Positions 47,662 to 57,873 of a stretch of 64,000 nt of DNA are shown here, piece after piece. Below the pieces are notes generated by a model. It was not told where the DNA came from, did no database searches, and saw only the letters and a list, made by a program, of their open reading frames with translations. Positions within the stretch are counted from its first letter, which is position 1, and the number at the start of each line of letters is the position of its first letter. The DNA is from Thiobacillus sp. (GTDB lineage: Bacteria; Pseudomonadota; Gammaproteobacteria; Burkholderiales; Thiobacillaceae). Made by a program: the position numbers and the translations under genes. The stretch covers positions 1 through 64,000 of the forward strand of contig WGNC01000021.1 of NCBI GenBank assembly GCA_016124745.1, written 5' to 3'.

Positions 47662-48839
47662 TTCGCCAGGGCCTCGCAAATATCGGCGACCTGCCCAGTC
47701 GCATCGGGTTTGGCCAGTTTCAAGGCCTTGTCCGACATGGCGGCGAGCGCGCCACGGTCGAGTCCGCCGATCAGCGCCGCCAGCTTCTCCGCGGTCAGGT
47801 CTTTTTGCTGCATCAGCCAGGCTGCCCCCGCTGAGCTCAGGAATTCGGCGTTTCCGGTCTGGTGGTCATCGACCGCGAACGGGAACGGCACCAGCACCGC
47901 GGGAACGCCGGCACACGCCAGTTCGGCCACCGTCATCGCGCCGGCGCGACAGATGGCGAAGTCGCTTGCCTGATACGCTGACGCCATGTCTTCGATGTAG
48001 TCGCGCACGTCGGCTTCGACTCCGGCGGCTGCATAATTCGCGCGCAGGATTTCGAGTTGCTGGCGTCCCGATTGATGGACTACACGCGGGCGCTGCTCGA
48101 CAGGCAGGAGTGCAAGGGCTTTCGGGACCAGATCATTCAGCGCCGATGCCCCAAGGCTGCCACCGACGACCAGCAGTTGCAGCGGTCCGCTGCGATCCGC
48201 ACGGCTTGCCGAGGCAATATCGGTACGTACCGGGTTGCCCACCCATTCGGTCTTCACCCGACGGCACGGGATCGGCTTGTCCTTTTCGCCCTGGAACGCC
48301 TGCGGGAACGCGGTCAGCACACGGTCGGCCAAACATGCCAGCACGCGATTGGTGAGTCCACCAACCGAGTTCTGTTCGTGGATGACCAGCGGCCGGTTGA
48401 GCAGGCTGGCCATCATGCCGCCCGGGAAAGCGGTGTAGCCGCCCATGCCCAACACGACATCCGGCCGACGCTGCAGGATGGCGCGCAGACTCTGCCCAGA
48501 TGCGATCAGCAACATCATCGGCAACAGCAGTTTCTTCAACAGGCCCTTGCCGCGTATGCCACCCATCGACACCCAGACGATGGCGATGCCTGCCTTGGGC
48601 ACCACGCGTGCTTCGAGACCCTGTCGGGTTCCCAGCCAGAACACGTCCCAGCCGCGCGCGCGCAAGGCATCTGCCACCGCAAGCGCTGGGTAGACGTGTC
48701 CGCCGGTGCCGCCGGCCATCACCATGAGGGTGCGGTTGAGTCGGTGTGGACGGTCAGCGCCCACGTTTGCCCCCTCCCCCGCAAGCGGGGGAGAGTTGGG
48801 GAGAGGGGAAGGTGCCTGCATGGCGAGAGCGTTAAGCAT
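47658..48839 (-). CDS. murG: Undecaprenyl-PP-MurNAc-pentapeptide GlcNAc transferase, extended N-terminus
   Basis: A 393-residue glycosyltransferase that makes lipid II. The core begins [17 protein letters not shown], with [12 protein letters not shown] and the later [11 protein letters not shown] donor-binding region. About 37 extra residues precede the core, encoded by a palindromic intergenic repeat (48766-48810) that translates to a Pro/Leu/Ala/Gly-rich segment. The ATG at 48839 shares one base with the ftsW stop (TGATG), which is why this start is chosen; a second ATG lies 6 codons later. Confidence 0.9.
   Translation of the reverse strand: MLNALAMQAPSPLPNSPPLAGEGANVGADRPHRLNRTLMVMAGGTGGHVYPALAVADALRARGWDVFWLGTRQGLEARVVPKAGIAIVWVSMGGIRGKGLLKKLLLPMMLLIASGQSLRAILQRRPDVVLGMGGYTAFPGGMMASLLNRPLVIHEQNSVGGLTNRVLACLADRVLTAFPQAFQGEKDKPIPCRRVKTEWVGNPVRTDIASASRADRSGPLQLLVVGGSLGASALNDLVPKALALLPVEQRPRVVHQSGRQQLEILRANYAAAGVEADVRDYIEDMASAYQASDFAICRAGAMTVAELACAGVPAVLVPFPFAVDDHQTGNAEFLSSAGAAWLMQQKDLTAEKLAALIGGLDRGALAAMSDKALKLAKPDATGQVADICEALAK
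48766..48810. repeat. Palindromic intergenic repeat captured in murG
   Basis: The core ctcccccgc-aa-gcgggggag (48774-48793) forms a 9-bp perfect stem, followed by agttggggagagggg. This is a well-known dispersed repeat usually found between genes. Here it is read in frame as the MurG N-terminal extension. Confidence 0.7.
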
Positions 48840-49996
48840 CAGAACGTCTTCCCCCGCATCATCTGCCGATGTTCCCAGTCGATGCGCAGCAACAGCGCAA
48901 TGGCCAGGCAGTTGGCGACGATCCCGCTGCCACCGAACGACAGGAAGGGCAGGGTCAGACCCTTGGTCGGCAGCAGCCCGACGTTCACGCCCATGTTGAT
49001 GAGCGCCTGCACGCCGAGCCAGATGCCGATGCCCTGTGCCACGAGCGCGCAATAATTGCGTTCGAGCTGGGCTGCCCGGTGGCCGATGAGGAAGGCCTTG
49101 ACGATCAGCCAGGCGAACAGGGCGACGACGACGGCCACGCCAACGAAGCCGAATTCCTCGGCAATCACGGCGAGCAGGAAGTCGGTGTGCGCCTCGGGCA
49201 GGTAGAACAGCTTCTCGACGCCGCCGCCCAGTCCCAGCCCCAGCCACTCGCCGCGCCCGAAGGCGATTAGCGCATGCGACAGTTGGTAGCCCTTGCCATA
49301 GGGGTCGGCAAACGGGTCCATGAAGCCGAGCACGCGTTGCAAGCGGTAGGGCGAAGTCAGAATCAGGATGACGAAGCCGATCAGCAGCACCACCACCAGT
49401 CCGGCGAAGACTTTCCAGTTGAGCCCGCCGAGGAACAGGATGCCCATGGCGATCGAAATGATGACGACGAAGGCGCCAAAGTCCGGTTCGCGCAGCAGCA
49501 GCGCACCGGCCAGCATCATCACCGCGGCCATCGGCAGGAAACCCTTCTTGAAGTCGTGCATGAAGGCGGCCTTGCGCGTCGTGTAGTCGGCGGCGTACAG
49601 GACCGCGAGAAACTTCATCAGTTCGGACGGCTGCAGATTGGCGAAGCCGAGTGGAATCCAGCGCCGGCTGCCGTTCACTTCGCGACCAATGCCCGGGATC
49701 AGCACGATCACCAGCAACAGCAGGCCCGCCAGGAAAAGATAGGGCGAGGCCTGCTGCCAGACCCGCATCGGCACCTGAAAGGCGGCGATGCCCACGCCCA
49801 CGCCGAGCGCGATGAAGAGGGCCTGCCGCAGCAAATAGTATTCGCCGTTGCCGCCGGTGTAGCGGGCGGCCTCGGCAATCGCTATGGAAGCCGAGTAGAC
49901 CATCACCAAACCGATCGCCAGCAGCCCAATGGCGAGCCATAGCAGGCTGAAGTCGAGCTCGGTGGTTGGCTGGGGCGCGCGTGCGGAGTACAGCAT
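48839..49996 (-). CDS. ftsW: Peptidoglycan glycosyltransferase FtsW
   Basis: A 385-residue SEDS protein with about ten membrane helices. It has the conserved VMVYSAS and [18 protein letters not shown] (quoted in part), plus [19 protein letters not shown]. It polymerises lipid II at the septum together with FtsI. It starts with TGATG coupling to murD and ends with the same coupling to murG. Confidence 0.96.
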   Translation of the reverse strand: MLYSARAPQPTTELDFSLLWLAIGLLAIGLVMVYSASIAIAEAARYTGGNGEYYLLRQALFIALGVGVGIAAFQVPMRVWQQASPYLFLAGLLLLVIVLIPGIGREVNGSRRWIPLGFANLQPSELMKFLAVLYAADYTTRKAAFMHDFKKGFLPMAAVMMLAGALLLREPDFGAFVVIISIAMGILFLGGLNWKVFAGLVVVLLIGFVILILTSPYRLQRVLGFMDPFADPYGKGYQLSHALIAFGRGEWLGLGLGGGVEKLFYLPEAHTDFLLAVIAEEFGFVGVAVVVALFAWLIVKAFLIGHRAAQLERNYCALVAQGIGIWLGVQALINMGVNVGLLPTKGLTLPFLSFGGSGIVANCLAIALLLRIDWEHRQMMRGKTF

Positions 49997-51402
49997 CAGT
50001 TGGCCGCCCTTTCCGCCGCCAGCTTGCGTACGGCTTCAACGAAGGCTTCGGCGCGGTGGAGGTAGTTGCGGAACATGTCGAAACTGGCACAAGCCGGTGA
50101 CAGCAGCACGGCATCACCGGGATGGGCCAGGCGATGCGCCTGCTCGACCGCTTCGCGCATGCAGGATGCCGAGCCGGTTTCCACGCCGCAACCCTCGATG
50201 GCGGCCGCGATCAGTGGCGCATCGCGCCCGATCAGCACCACCGCGCGAGCGTTGGCCTCAACTGCGGCCTTGAGCGGACTGAAGTCCTGTCCCTTGCCGT
50301 CGCCGCCGAGGATCACCACCGCACGACGCTTGCCCATGCCGTAGAGGGCGGCCTCAGTGGCACCAACGTTGGTGCCCTTGGAGTCGTCGTAATAGGTCAC
50401 GCCCTCGATCTCCGCGACCTTTTCCACGCGGTGCGGCAATCCCTTGAAGTGAACCAGGCCTCGCAGCAAGGCTTCCATCGGCAAGCCCAGCGCGCGGGTC
50501 AGCGCCAGGGCCGCCAGAGCATTGGCAGCGTTGTGCAGCCCGGCGACCGGCAGCGCGGATAGCGGCATCAACATGTCGCCGCCCAAACACAGTTCGTCTT
50601 CGCACAGCCCGAAATTCTCGTCGCGCGGGCAGCGATCCAGTCCAAAGCTGACCACCCGCCGGTCAGGCAGGGCCATGGCCATGCTGCGGCGGTCATCGCG
50701 GTTCACCACCTGCACGCCTTGACCGCTGAAAATGCGCGCCTTGGCCGCGGCATAAGCATCCATGTCAGGATAGCGATCCATGTGGTCTTCCGACAGGTTG
50801 AGCACCGTAGCAGCATCGGCATCGAGGCTGGCCGTCGTTTCCAACTGGAAACTGGACAGTTCCAGCACCCACACCTGCGGCGCCGGCGCCAGCCCCTGCT
50901 CGACCTCGTAAAGCGCGTCCAGCACGGGCAACCCGATGTTGCCGGCGACGCAGGTGGACAGGCCAGCCATGCGGCACATGTCGCCGCACATTGCGGTCAC
51001 GGTACTCTTGCCGTTGCTGCCGGTGATCGCGATCACCCGCATCGGGTGCTCGCGTTCGACATTGAGCGCACGGACAGCGCGGGAGAACAATTCGACATCG
51101 CCCACTGCCTCGACGCCGGCGGCCATGGCGCGTGCCACGGCAGGTTCGGCCAGCGGCACACCGGGGCTGACGACGATGAGGTCGGCGGCCTGCAGCAATG
51201 CATCGTCGAAGCCGCCCGCATGCATAGGCACCTGTGGCAGCAACTCGGCCAGGCGTGAAGCCTGCGGCGGTGCATCGCGACTGTCGGCAACGCTCACTTG
51301 GGCACCACGTGCGGCCAGCCAGCGTGCGCTCGACAGGCCCGTATCGCCCAGGCCGAGCACCAGGACATTCTTGCCGGAAAGATTCAGACTGTCGTAGTTC
51401 AT
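49996..51402 (-). CDS. murD: UDP-N-acetylmuramoylalanine--D-glutamate ligase
   Basis: A 468-residue Mur ligase with [15 protein letters not shown] at the start, the ATP loop [20 protein letters not shown] and [11 protein letters not shown]. It adds D-Glu to UDP-MurNAc-L-Ala. The start at 51402 overlaps by four bases the end of the small frame at 51399-51560, which contains a duplicated copy of the mraY 3' end. Confidence 0.96.
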   Translation of the reverse strand: MNYDSLNLSGKNVLVLGLGDTGLSSARWLAARGAQVSVADSRDAPPQASRLAELLPQVPMHAGGFDDALLQAADLIVVSPGVPLAEPAVARAMAAGVEAVGDVELFSRAVRALNVEREHPMRVIAITGSNGKSTVTAMCGDMCRMAGLSTCVAGNIGLPVLDALYEVEQGLAPAPQVWVLELSSFQLETTASLDADAATVLNLSEDHMDRYPDMDAYAAAKARIFSGQGVQVVNRDDRRSMAMALPDRRVVSFGLDRCPRDENFGLCEDELCLGGDMLMPLSALPVAGLHNAANALAALALTRALGLPMEALLRGLVHFKGLPHRVEKVAEIEGVTYYDDSKGTNVGATEAALYGMGKRRAVVILGGDGKGQDFSPLKAAVEANARAVVLIGRDAPLIAAAIEGCGVETGSASCMREAVEQAHRLAHPGDAVLLSPACASFDMFRNYLHRAEAFVEAVRKLAAERAAN

Positions 51403-51560
51403 CTGAGTTTCAGACTCGAAAGGCCGATCAGCACCAGCATCATGCTGATGATCCAGAAACGCACGGGCGGATTCTGGTGTCGCCATAACCTGCAGGCGCT
51501 GCCTGCACATGAGTCTCCCCCGAATCTTCCCGTTGTGCGTTTCATCCTGGTTGCGCTCAT
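51399..51560 (-). CDS. Bridging small ORF between mraY and murD
   Basis: Fifty-three codons. Its ATG overlaps the mraY stop (ATGA) and its TGA overlaps the murD start (ATGA), so it would be translated by coupling between the two. The N-terminal 30 residues are basic and Ser/Gly/Arg-rich. The last 22 repeat the final membrane helix of MraY ([20 protein letters not shown]). It is best seen as a product of a local duplication; whether the peptide does anything is unknown. Confidence 0.5.
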   Translation of the reverse strand: MSATRMKRTTGRFGGDSCAGSACRLWRHQNPPVRFWIISMMLVLIGLSSLKLR

Positions 51561-51622
51561 CTGAGTTTCAGACTCGAAAGGCCGATCAGCACCAGCATCA
51601 TGCTGATGATCCAGAAACGCAC
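51400..51622. repeat. 65-bp direct repeat of the mraY 3' end
   Basis: Positions 51400-51464 and 51558-51622 are identical over 65 bases, offset by 158, with 93 bases of unrelated spacer between. The right copy is the real mraY end; the left copy abuts murD. The offset leaves remainder 2 on division by three, exactly what keeps ATGA overlaps at both ends. Confidence 0.95.
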
Positions 51623-52642
51623 CACCACCTGATTCTCCTTCCAGCCCTTGAGTTCGTAATGGTGGTGGATCGGTGCCATGCGGAACACGCGCTTGCCGGT
51701 GAGCTTGAACGAGGCGACCTGCACCATCACCGACAGGGTTTCCACCACGAACACGCCGCACATGATGAACAGAATGATTTCCTGCCGCACGATAACGGCG
51801 ACTACGCCAAGTGCGGCGCCCAACGCCAGCGCGCCGACGTCGCCCATGAAGACTTCCGCCGGATAGGCGTTGAACCACAGGAAGGCCAGCCCGGCGCCTG
51901 CCATGGCGGCACAGAAGATGACCAGTTCGCCGGCACCAGGAACGAACGGCACCCCGAGGTATTTGGAAAACACCGCGTTGCCGGCGACGTAAGCGAAGAT
52001 CGCCAGCGCCGACGCCACCATCACGGTCGGCAGAATCGCCAGACCGTCGAGGCCGTCGGTCAGGTTGACCGCATTGCTCGAGCCGACGATGACGAAGTAA
52101 GTCAGCGCGATGAAGGCTGCCGCCGACAACGTCAGCGTGGCGTGCTTGAGGAAAGGGATGATGAGTTCGGTCTGTGCCGGCAGGCTGGCGGTCTGCCACA
52201 GATAGGCCGCAACGACGAGTCCGATCACCGACTGCCAGAAGTACTTCCAACGCGAGGGCAGTCCGCGCGAGTTCTTCTCCACCACCTTGCGCCAGTCATC
52301 GACCCAGCCGATGACGCCGAAGCCCACCAGGGTGAACAGCGCAACCCACACATAGCGATTCGACAGGTCCGCCCACAGCAGCGTGGTCACGGCCACCGAA
52401 ACGAGGATCAGCGCGCCGCCCATGGTCGGCGTGCCTGCCTTGACCAGGTGCGTTTGCGGCCCGTCGCTGCGCACCGACTGGCCGATCTTCAGCGCCGTGA
52501 GCTTGCGGATGACGGCCGGGCCGACAATGAAGGAAATCGTCAATGCGGTGAGCGTGGCCAGCACCGCGCGCAGCGTCAGATAGTTGAAGACATTGAATGC
52601 GCGAACATCCTGGCCGATTTGCTGAAATAACCAGAGCAGCAT
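51557..52642 (-). CDS. mraY: Phospho-N-acetylmuramoyl-pentapeptide transferase
   Basis: A 361-residue membrane enzyme making lipid I, with ten predicted helices. Hallmarks: [22 protein letters not shown] with the catalytic aspartates, [26 protein letters not shown] and [11 protein letters not shown]. It starts 1 base after murF ends. The last 65 bases are duplicated just downstream. Confidence 0.97.
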   Translation of the reverse strand: MLLWLFQQIGQDVRAFNVFNYLTLRAVLATLTALTISFIVGPAVIRKLTALKIGQSVRSDGPQTHLVKAGTPTMGGALILVSVAVTTLLWADLSNRYVWVALFTLVGFGVIGWVDDWRKVVEKNSRGLPSRWKYFWQSVIGLVVAAYLWQTASLPAQTELIIPFLKHATLTLSAAAFIALTYFVIVGSSNAVNLTDGLDGLAILPTVMVASALAIFAYVAGNAVFSKYLGVPFVPGAGELVIFCAAMAGAGLAFLWFNAYPAEVFMGDVGALALGAALGVVAVIVRQEIILFIMCGVFVVETLSVMVQVASFKLTGKRVFRMAPIHHHYELKGWKENQVVVRFWIISMMLVLIGLSSLKLR

Positions 52643-52643
52643 G

Positions 52644-54038
52644 TCAGTGTCCCTGTGCACCGGCCGCCAGGGCGACGGGGGCATCCATGAAGCTTTGCAC
52701 CACGCGTTCCATCTGCATGAAGCGCGAGCCTTTCACCAGAACGGTGGTCTCGGGTGTGAGTTCGTTTTCGAGTTCCGCCAGCAATTCCTGGATGCGCTCG
52801 AAGTGCATCGCGCCTGCACCGAACGCGCGAACGGTTTCCCGGGTCAATTCTCCCAGTGCCAGCAGGCGGTCGACCCCGGCAGCACGCGCCGCCAGGCCGA
52901 TCTGCGCGTGCATGGCAGCGGCGTCAGCTCCCAGTTCGCCCATGTCGCCCAGCACCATGATCTTCTTTCCCGGCTGCTGCGCCAGCACGGCCAGCGCGGC
53001 CTTCACCGAGTCGGGGTTGGCGTTGTAGGTATCGTCGATGAAGGTGCTGCCGTGCAACGCGGTCTTTTTCTGCAGGCGGCCCTTGACCCCGGTGAAGCCT
53101 GACAGGCCAGCGACGATGCTGCGATAGCTGACATCGAGCGTGAAGGCCGCTGCAGCGGCTGCCAGCGCATTCATCACATTGTGTTCGCCCGGCACCTGCA
53201 GGGTGATGTCGAACGTGGCGTTGGGGAGGGTGAGCGCGAGCGCTGTGCCGAATTCGGTGGATTCATACTGTCCACGCACTGCGGCCGGCTGCCTGATACC
53301 GAAGTCGATCACGCTGCGCCGCGCATTCATTTCACGCCACAGCCCGGCGTAGGTATCGTCGGCATTGAACACCGCGATGCCGGCGTTCGACAGGCCGTTG
53401 AAGATCTCGCCCTTGGCACGGGCGATCGCCTCGACCGACCCGAGCAAGCCGATATGGGCGCGCATCGCGTTGTTGACTACCGCCACGTCGGGTCGTGCCA
53501 GCCGTGTCAGTGTGTCGATCTCGCCGATGTGATTCATGCCCATCTCGAGGACGGCGAAATGATGCTGGGCACGCAGTCGCAACAGCATCAACGGCAGGCC
53601 GATATCATTGTTGAGGTTGCCTTCGGTATGCAGCACGGCCGCATCCGACCCGGTCTCGACCCGCAGGATTGCTGCCAGCATTTCCTTCACCGTGGTCTTG
53701 CCGTTGCTGCCGGTGATCGCCACTACAGGCAGCCGAAAGCGCGCACGCCATGCGGCAGCCAGCCGGCCGAGCGCGAGGCGGGTATCGTCGACGCGGATGG
53801 CTTCAGCGATGTCGGGCGCCTGCCCGGCGTCCAGCACCACGCCTGCAGCGCCCTGCCTGAGCGCCTGAGCCGCAAATGCCCCGCCATCGTATTTGTCGCC
53901 GCGCAGCGCGATAAAGAGGTCACCCGGCTGGAGGCGGCGGCTGTCGGTGGAAACGCGCAGCACCTCGGCATCTGGGCCGCTGAACGGCACACCCAGCATG
54001 GCGGCCGCTTCGGAAAGACGCATCATGGGCACGCTCAT
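52644..54038 (-). CDS. murF: UDP-N-acetylmuramoyl-tripeptide--D-Ala-D-Ala ligase
   Basis: A 464-residue Mur ligase completing the pentapeptide. It has the ATP loop [24 protein letters not shown], and [15 protein letters not shown]. The ATG at 54038 overlaps by four bases the end of the small frame at 54035-54235; further possible starts lie 4 and 5 codons later. Confidence 0.96.
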   Translation of the reverse strand: MSVPMMRLSEAAAMLGVPFSGPDAEVLRVSTDSRRLQPGDLFIALRGDKYDGGAFAAQALRQGAAGVVLDAGQAPDIAEAIRVDDTRLALGRLAAAWRARFRLPVVAITGSNGKTTVKEMLAAILRVETGSDAAVLHTEGNLNNDIGLPLMLLRLRAQHHFAVLEMGMNHIGEIDTLTRLARPDVAVVNNAMRAHIGLLGSVEAIARAKGEIFNGLSNAGIAVFNADDTYAGLWREMNARRSVIDFGIRQPAAVRGQYESTEFGTALALTLPNATFDITLQVPGEHNVMNALAAAAAAFTLDVSYRSIVAGLSGFTGVKGRLQKKTALHGSTFIDDTYNANPDSVKAALAVLAQQPGKKIMVLGDMGELGADAAAMHAQIGLAARAAGVDRLLALGELTRETVRAFGAGAMHFERIQELLAELENELTPETTVLVKGSRFMQMERVVQSFMDAPVALAAGAQGH

Positions 54039-54235
54039 GTCCGTGTCTCCGTCAGGCCAGGCACATAGCCGATCATTTCATGTCGGCGCAGGTGGCCATT
54101 CGCGGTGCTCGCAGCTGCGCAGGCTCGGTCGCTCATGTCCACGCCTCTTCCCGATTCCAGGTCCGGGCATGCCGCCCCGTGTCGGCGCAGGTGGCCATTC
54201 GCGGTGCTCGCAGCTGCGCAGGCTCGGTCGCTCAT
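54035..54235 (-). CDS. Bridging small ORF between murE and murF
   Basis: Sixty-six codons with ATGA overlap to the murE stop and ATGA overlap to the murF start. The peptide contains two in-frame copies, 33 residues apart, of MSDRACAAASTANGHLRRH. It is soluble, Ala/Arg-rich and has no known domain. It may merely carry ribosomes from murE to murF across an inserted segment; a peptide function is open. Confidence 0.45.
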   Translation of the reverse strand: MSDRACAAASTANGHLRRHGAACPDLESGRGVDMSDRACAAASTANGHLRRHEMIGYVPGLTETRT

Positions 54236-54246
54236 GTCCACGCCTC
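54081..54246. repeat. 67-bp tandem direct repeat at the murE/murF junction
   Basis: Positions 54081-54147 and 54180-54246 are identical over 67 bases, with a period of 99 (33 codons). The right copy includes the end of murE, so the duplicated unit spans the murE stop. The junction string ggacatgagcg appears three times: at the murE end, in the left copy and at the murF start. Confidence 0.95.
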
Positions 54247-55752
54247 CAGCGCCTTGTTCGCAACTGCCACATCGGAGAAAGGCAGGCGCTCGCCGGCCAG
54301 GTCCTGGTAGTCCTCGTGTCCCTTGCCCGCGATCAGCACCACGTCGCCCTGATGCGCACCGCCGATGGCCTCGAAGATGGCGCGCGCCCGATCCGGCTCG
54401 ACACGTACGGGATGCCCTGATTTGGCATCGTGCGTTCCGGCGAGGATGTCGTCGATGATGTGGTGCGGATTCTCGTTGCGCGGATTGTCGCTGGTGACCC
54501 AGATTTCGTCGGCGCCTTGCGCGGCCACCTGACCCATCAGCGGGCGCTTGCCCTTGTCGCGGTTGCCGCCGCAGCCGAACACACAGATAAGGCGGCCGCC
54601 ACTGACGATTTCACGCAGCGTAGCCAGCACCTTGTCGAGCGCGTCGGGTGTGTGAGCATAGTCCACTACCACCAGCGGGTGCGCCTGGCCGCCGAGCGTC
54701 TGCATTCGGCCTGGTGGCGGGGTGATCCGGGCCAGCGCCTTCGCCGCGTCATCCAGCTTGACGCCAGATACCAGCAGGGTAGCGAGAACGGCCAGCAGGT
54801 TGGCGGCGTTGAAGCGACCCAGCAGTGGCACGTCGAACTCGGCGTCACCCCAATCGGTGTGTACATCGAGATGCAGGCCGGCTTGCGAAAGCCGCAGTTT
54901 TTTGCCCACCACGGCACCGCGCTGGAACCCATATCCCGCAACGCGGGCAGGTCGGGTTTCGCTTTCCAGCCGCTGGCCGAAGGCGTCATCGACATTGAGC
55001 ACCACCCATTCCAGGCCAGGCCAGCTGAACAACCGCGCCTTGGCGTCAGCGTAACGATCCATGTCCCCGTGATAATCGAGATGATCGCGCGAGAGGTTGG
55101 TCAGCACCGCCACCTTGAATGTCGCACCATTGACGCGCCCCTGCGACAGGCCATGCGACGAAACCTCCATCGCGCACGCCGTCGCGCCCTGCTTCTTGTA
55201 TGAGGCCAGACGCTGTTGCAGTTCTATGGCGTCGGGCGTGGTATTGAGCGCGGGCGTGAGCGCGCCAGGCTTGTCCCCGACAGGGGGGAAGCCGTTGCCT
55301 ACGGTACCGATGACGGCCGTCTTCCGCCCGACCTGGGCGAACGCCTGCGCCACCCAGTGCGCCACCGAGGTCTTGCCATTGGTGCCAGTGATTCCGATCA
55401 TGTGCATTGACCGCGACGGCTCACCATAGACATGCGCAGCGATTTCGCCGATGCGGTTCTTGAGCCCGGTCACGCCGGCGTTGGGAAGGCCAAGCGCCGG
55501 ATCCCATTGATAATGATCCGCTTCCCACAAAACGCCATCTACACCCTGCGCCACCGCCTGCGGGATGAATTCGCGGCCATCGTGTGATTCCCCCGGATAG
55601 GCAACGAAAATGGCGCCCGGCAAGGCCTTGCGACTGTCGTTGACGAGTTCGCCCGCGGGAATGCCAAGCCGTTCCAGGATATGCGGGACGGACTCCCGGA
55701 TCGCCTGCGACGCAAGTGGGATCGTGGCGGGTTTGGCGCCAGATCTCGCCAT
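54232..55752 (-). CDS. murE: UDP-MurNAc-tripeptide ligase (meso-diaminopimelate adding)
   Basis: A 506-residue Mur ligase with the ATP loop TGTNGKTSVAHW, NTTPDAIELQ, NLSRDHLDYHG and the meso-DAP recognition motif DNPRNENP (DNPR as in Gram-negative enzymes). It adds meso-diaminopimelate. The ATG shares one base with the ftsI stop. A GTG just before it is possible. Its 3' end is part of a duplicated segment. Confidence 0.96.
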   Translation of the reverse strand: MARSGAKPATIPLASQAIRESVPHILERLGIPAGELVNDSRKALPGAIFVAYPGESHDGREFIPQAVAQGVDGVLWEADHYQWDPALGLPNAGVTGLKNRIGEIAAHVYGEPSRSMHMIGITGTNGKTSVAHWVAQAFAQVGRKTAVIGTVGNGFPPVGDKPGALTPALNTTPDAIELQQRLASYKKQGATACAMEVSSHGLSQGRVNGATFKVAVLTNLSRDHLDYHGDMDRYADAKARLFSWPGLEWVVLNVDDAFGQRLESETRPARVAGYGFQRGAVVGKKLRLSQAGLHLDVHTDWGDAEFDVPLLGRFNAANLLAVLATLLVSGVKLDDAAKALARITPPPGRMQTLGGQAHPLVVVDYAHTPDALDKVLATLREIVSGGRLICVFGCGGNRDKGKRPLMGQVAAQGADEIWVTSDNPRNENPHHIIDDILAGTHDAKSGHPVRVEPDRARAIFEAIGGAHQGDVVLIAGKGHEDYQDLAGERLPFSDVAVANKALEAWT

Positions 55753-57494
55753 CACACGCCCCCGTCCACGCGCGCCACCACCGATGGAACGCCTTGGGTC
55801 ATCCGCGTCGCCGTTTCCGGCGCATCCGGCGGCAGGGCCAGCTGGCGCAAACTGCCGGCCATCACCTGGGCAAAGACGGGACCAGCCACGCTGCCACCGT
55901 AGTAGACGCCATCGGACGGCTCGTCGATCACCACCCCGACGATGAGTCGCGGGTTCGACGCTGGCGCCATGCCTACGAAGGACGATAGATAGCGGTCAGG
56001 TGCGTAGCGGCCATCGACGAGCTTGTGGGCCGTCCCCGTTTTGCCTGCCACACGATATCCCGGTACCCGGGTGCGCGTTCCGGTTCCGCCCTCCTGGGTG
56101 ACCGCCTCCATCATGGTGCGGACCTCGCGTGCCACCCTCGGCGAAAACACGCGCTCGCCAACGATTTCCTGGGGCTCCCGGCGCAGGAACGACAGCGGCA
56201 TCACTTCGCCATCGTTGGCAAATGCCATGTAGGCACGGGTGAGTTGCAGCAGGCTGACCGACAGGCCGTAGCCATAAGCCATGGTGGCCTGCTCTACCGG
56301 GCGCCAGACGCCGGCATCGCGCAAGCGCCCGGCGGTCTCGCCCGGAAAACCGGAGCCTGGCAACTGGCCAAAACCTGCGCGGTCCAGTACTTCCCAGAAT
56401 TGCTGCGGGGTCAGCGTCATCGCCATCTTGACCGCACCGACGTTGCTCGATTTCTGGATGATCTCGGAAACCGTCATTTGCGGATGCGGATGCTCGTCGC
56501 GCACCAGCTTGTTGCCGACCCGCCAGGTTTGCGGCGTGTCGAGCACGCTGTCCGCCTGAAACAGGCCGCGCTCCAGCACGGCTGCCGCGACGAACGGCTT
56601 GACGGTGGAGCCCGGTTCGAACGTGTCGATCACCGCACGGTTGCGCATCGGGCCCGGCTGGTAGTTGCGGCGGTTATTGGGGTTGAAGTTGGGCTGGTTG
56701 GCCAGCGCAAGAATTTCCCCGGTCTTGGCGTCCAGCACCACCACGCTGCCGCCTTTGGCCTTGTGGGTGGCGATGGCGGCGGCCAATTCACGGTGCGCCA
56801 GATACTGGATTTTCAGATCCAGCGCCAGCGCCAGATTGCCGCCCATTTGTGCCGTCTTGATCGGCACCAGATCGCGGATGGGGTTGCCGCGCCGGTCACG
56901 CATGATCTGGCGCTCCCCCTCGCGGCCAGCCAGCCAGTCCTGATAGGCGCGTTCGACGCCTTCCTGCCCGAGATCGTCCACGTTGGTAAAGCCCACCACA
57001 TGCGCGGCCACTTCGCCCGCCGGATAGTAGCGGCGAAACTCGCGGCGCAGATACAGGCCCGGCACGCCCATGGCCGCAATCTTGACCGCCTGCTCCGGCG
57101 TCACGGGTCGCCGCACGCTGAATTCGCCACGGGTCTTGCGCGCCAGCCTCTTCGCCAGATCCTGCTCTGGCATGCCGAGCACCCGGGCCAGATGCGCCTG
57201 CTGGTCGGTCGTCAGCTTGAGTTCGGCTGAGCGCGCCCACAGCGACTCGACGGGCGTACTGATCGCAAGCAACTGACCGTGACGATCGGACACCTGGCCA
57301 CGATGCGCCGGCAGCGTGAGGTTGCGGTTGGCCACCGCGTCCCCTTTGCCCTGCAGATAATCGGTGTTGAGGCCTTGCAGGTAGAACGCCCGACCGGCGA
57401 CCACCACCAGGCCGCCAAGCAGCAGGCCGCCCACCGCCGCCATCCGCCAGGGCGCCAGATTGAGCTTCAGCAGCTTGCGCGAATGGTAATTCAT
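55752..57494 (-). CDS. ftsI: Septal peptidoglycan transpeptidase FtsI (PBP3)
   Basis: A 580-residue class B penicillin-binding protein: one N-terminal membrane helix (about 20-40), a dimerisation domain, and the transpeptidase with the three active-site motifs STVK (in FEPGSTVKPF), SSN (QKSSNVGAVK) and KTGT (AGKTGTAHK). It cross-links septal peptidoglycan with FtsW. The start overlaps the ftsL stop by four bases. Confidence 0.97.
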   Translation of the reverse strand: MNYHSRKLLKLNLAPWRMAAVGGLLLGGLVVVAGRAFYLQGLNTDYLQGKGDAVANRNLTLPAHRGQVSDRHGQLLAISTPVESLWARSAELKLTTDQQAHLARVLGMPEQDLAKRLARKTRGEFSVRRPVTPEQAVKIAAMGVPGLYLRREFRRYYPAGEVAAHVVGFTNVDDLGQEGVERAYQDWLAGREGERQIMRDRRGNPIRDLVPIKTAQMGGNLALALDLKIQYLAHRELAAAIATHKAKGGSVVVLDAKTGEILALANQPNFNPNNRRNYQPGPMRNRAVIDTFEPGSTVKPFVAAAVLERGLFQADSVLDTPQTWRVGNKLVRDEHPHPQMTVSEIIQKSSNVGAVKMAMTLTPQQFWEVLDRAGFGQLPGSGFPGETAGRLRDAGVWRPVEQATMAYGYGLSVSLLQLTRAYMAFANDGEVMPLSFLRREPQEIVGERVFSPRVAREVRTMMEAVTQEGGTGTRTRVPGYRVAGKTGTAHKLVDGRYAPDRYLSSFVGMAPASNPRLIVGVVIDEPSDGVYYGGSVAGPVFAQVMAGSLRQLALPPDAPETATRMTQGVPSVVARVDGGV

Positions 57495-57763
57495 GGATTG
57501 CCCGCCAGCGTTTCGACATGAACCCGATCCTGCGGCGGCGCCACCAGACCCAGTTGCTTGCGAGCGATCATGTCCACCCGTGCCGGATTGGCCCAGGTTC
57601 CTTGCTCCAGCTGCAATTGCCCCCACTGCTCGTCAAGGGCGCGCGCTTCTTTCTTCAATCGTTCCAGTTCCACAAAATAGGTGCGCGAGCGGTGCTGGGC
57701 CTGAATGACCCCCAGCGCACACAGCACCAAAACCACCGCCAGGAAGATATTGAGGCGACTCAC
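57491..57763 (-). CDS. ftsL: Cell division protein FtsL
   Basis: A 90-residue bitopic protein with one membrane helix (about 5-22) and a periplasmic coiled coil (about 32-60) ending in the ARKQLGLVAP segment typical of FtsL. It starts with GTG overlapping a preceding small frame's TGA (GTGA). Together with FtsB and FtsQ it activates FtsWI. Confidence 0.85.
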   Translation of the reverse strand: MSRLNIFLAVVLVLCALGVIQAQHRSRTYFVELERLKKEARALDEQWGQLQLEQGTWANPARVDMIARKQLGLVAPPQDRVHVETLAGNP

Positions 57764-57873
57764 GCCGCCCCCTCCACAAACCGCCCGAACCCCTCGCGTT
57801 CAAGCTGTCGGTGGCCGGCCGCTTTCGCCTTGCCGTCGATTCCGCTGCGCGGGGCCCGCGCCGGGTAGCTCAT
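57760..57873 (-). CDS. Bridging small ORF between rsmH and ftsL
   Basis: Thirty-seven codons filling the gap exactly: its ATG overlaps the rsmH stop (ATGA) and its TGA overlaps the ftsL GTG (GTGA). The last five residues, VEGAA, repeat the last five of RsmH, and the DNA around both stops is nearly identical (gtggagggggc then gc and tgag). The body is basic and Gly/Arg-rich. It has the same layout as the small frames at the murE/murF and mraY/murD junctions. Confidence 0.45.
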   Translation of the reverse strand: MSYPARAPRSGIDGKAKAAGHRQLEREGFGRFVEGAA

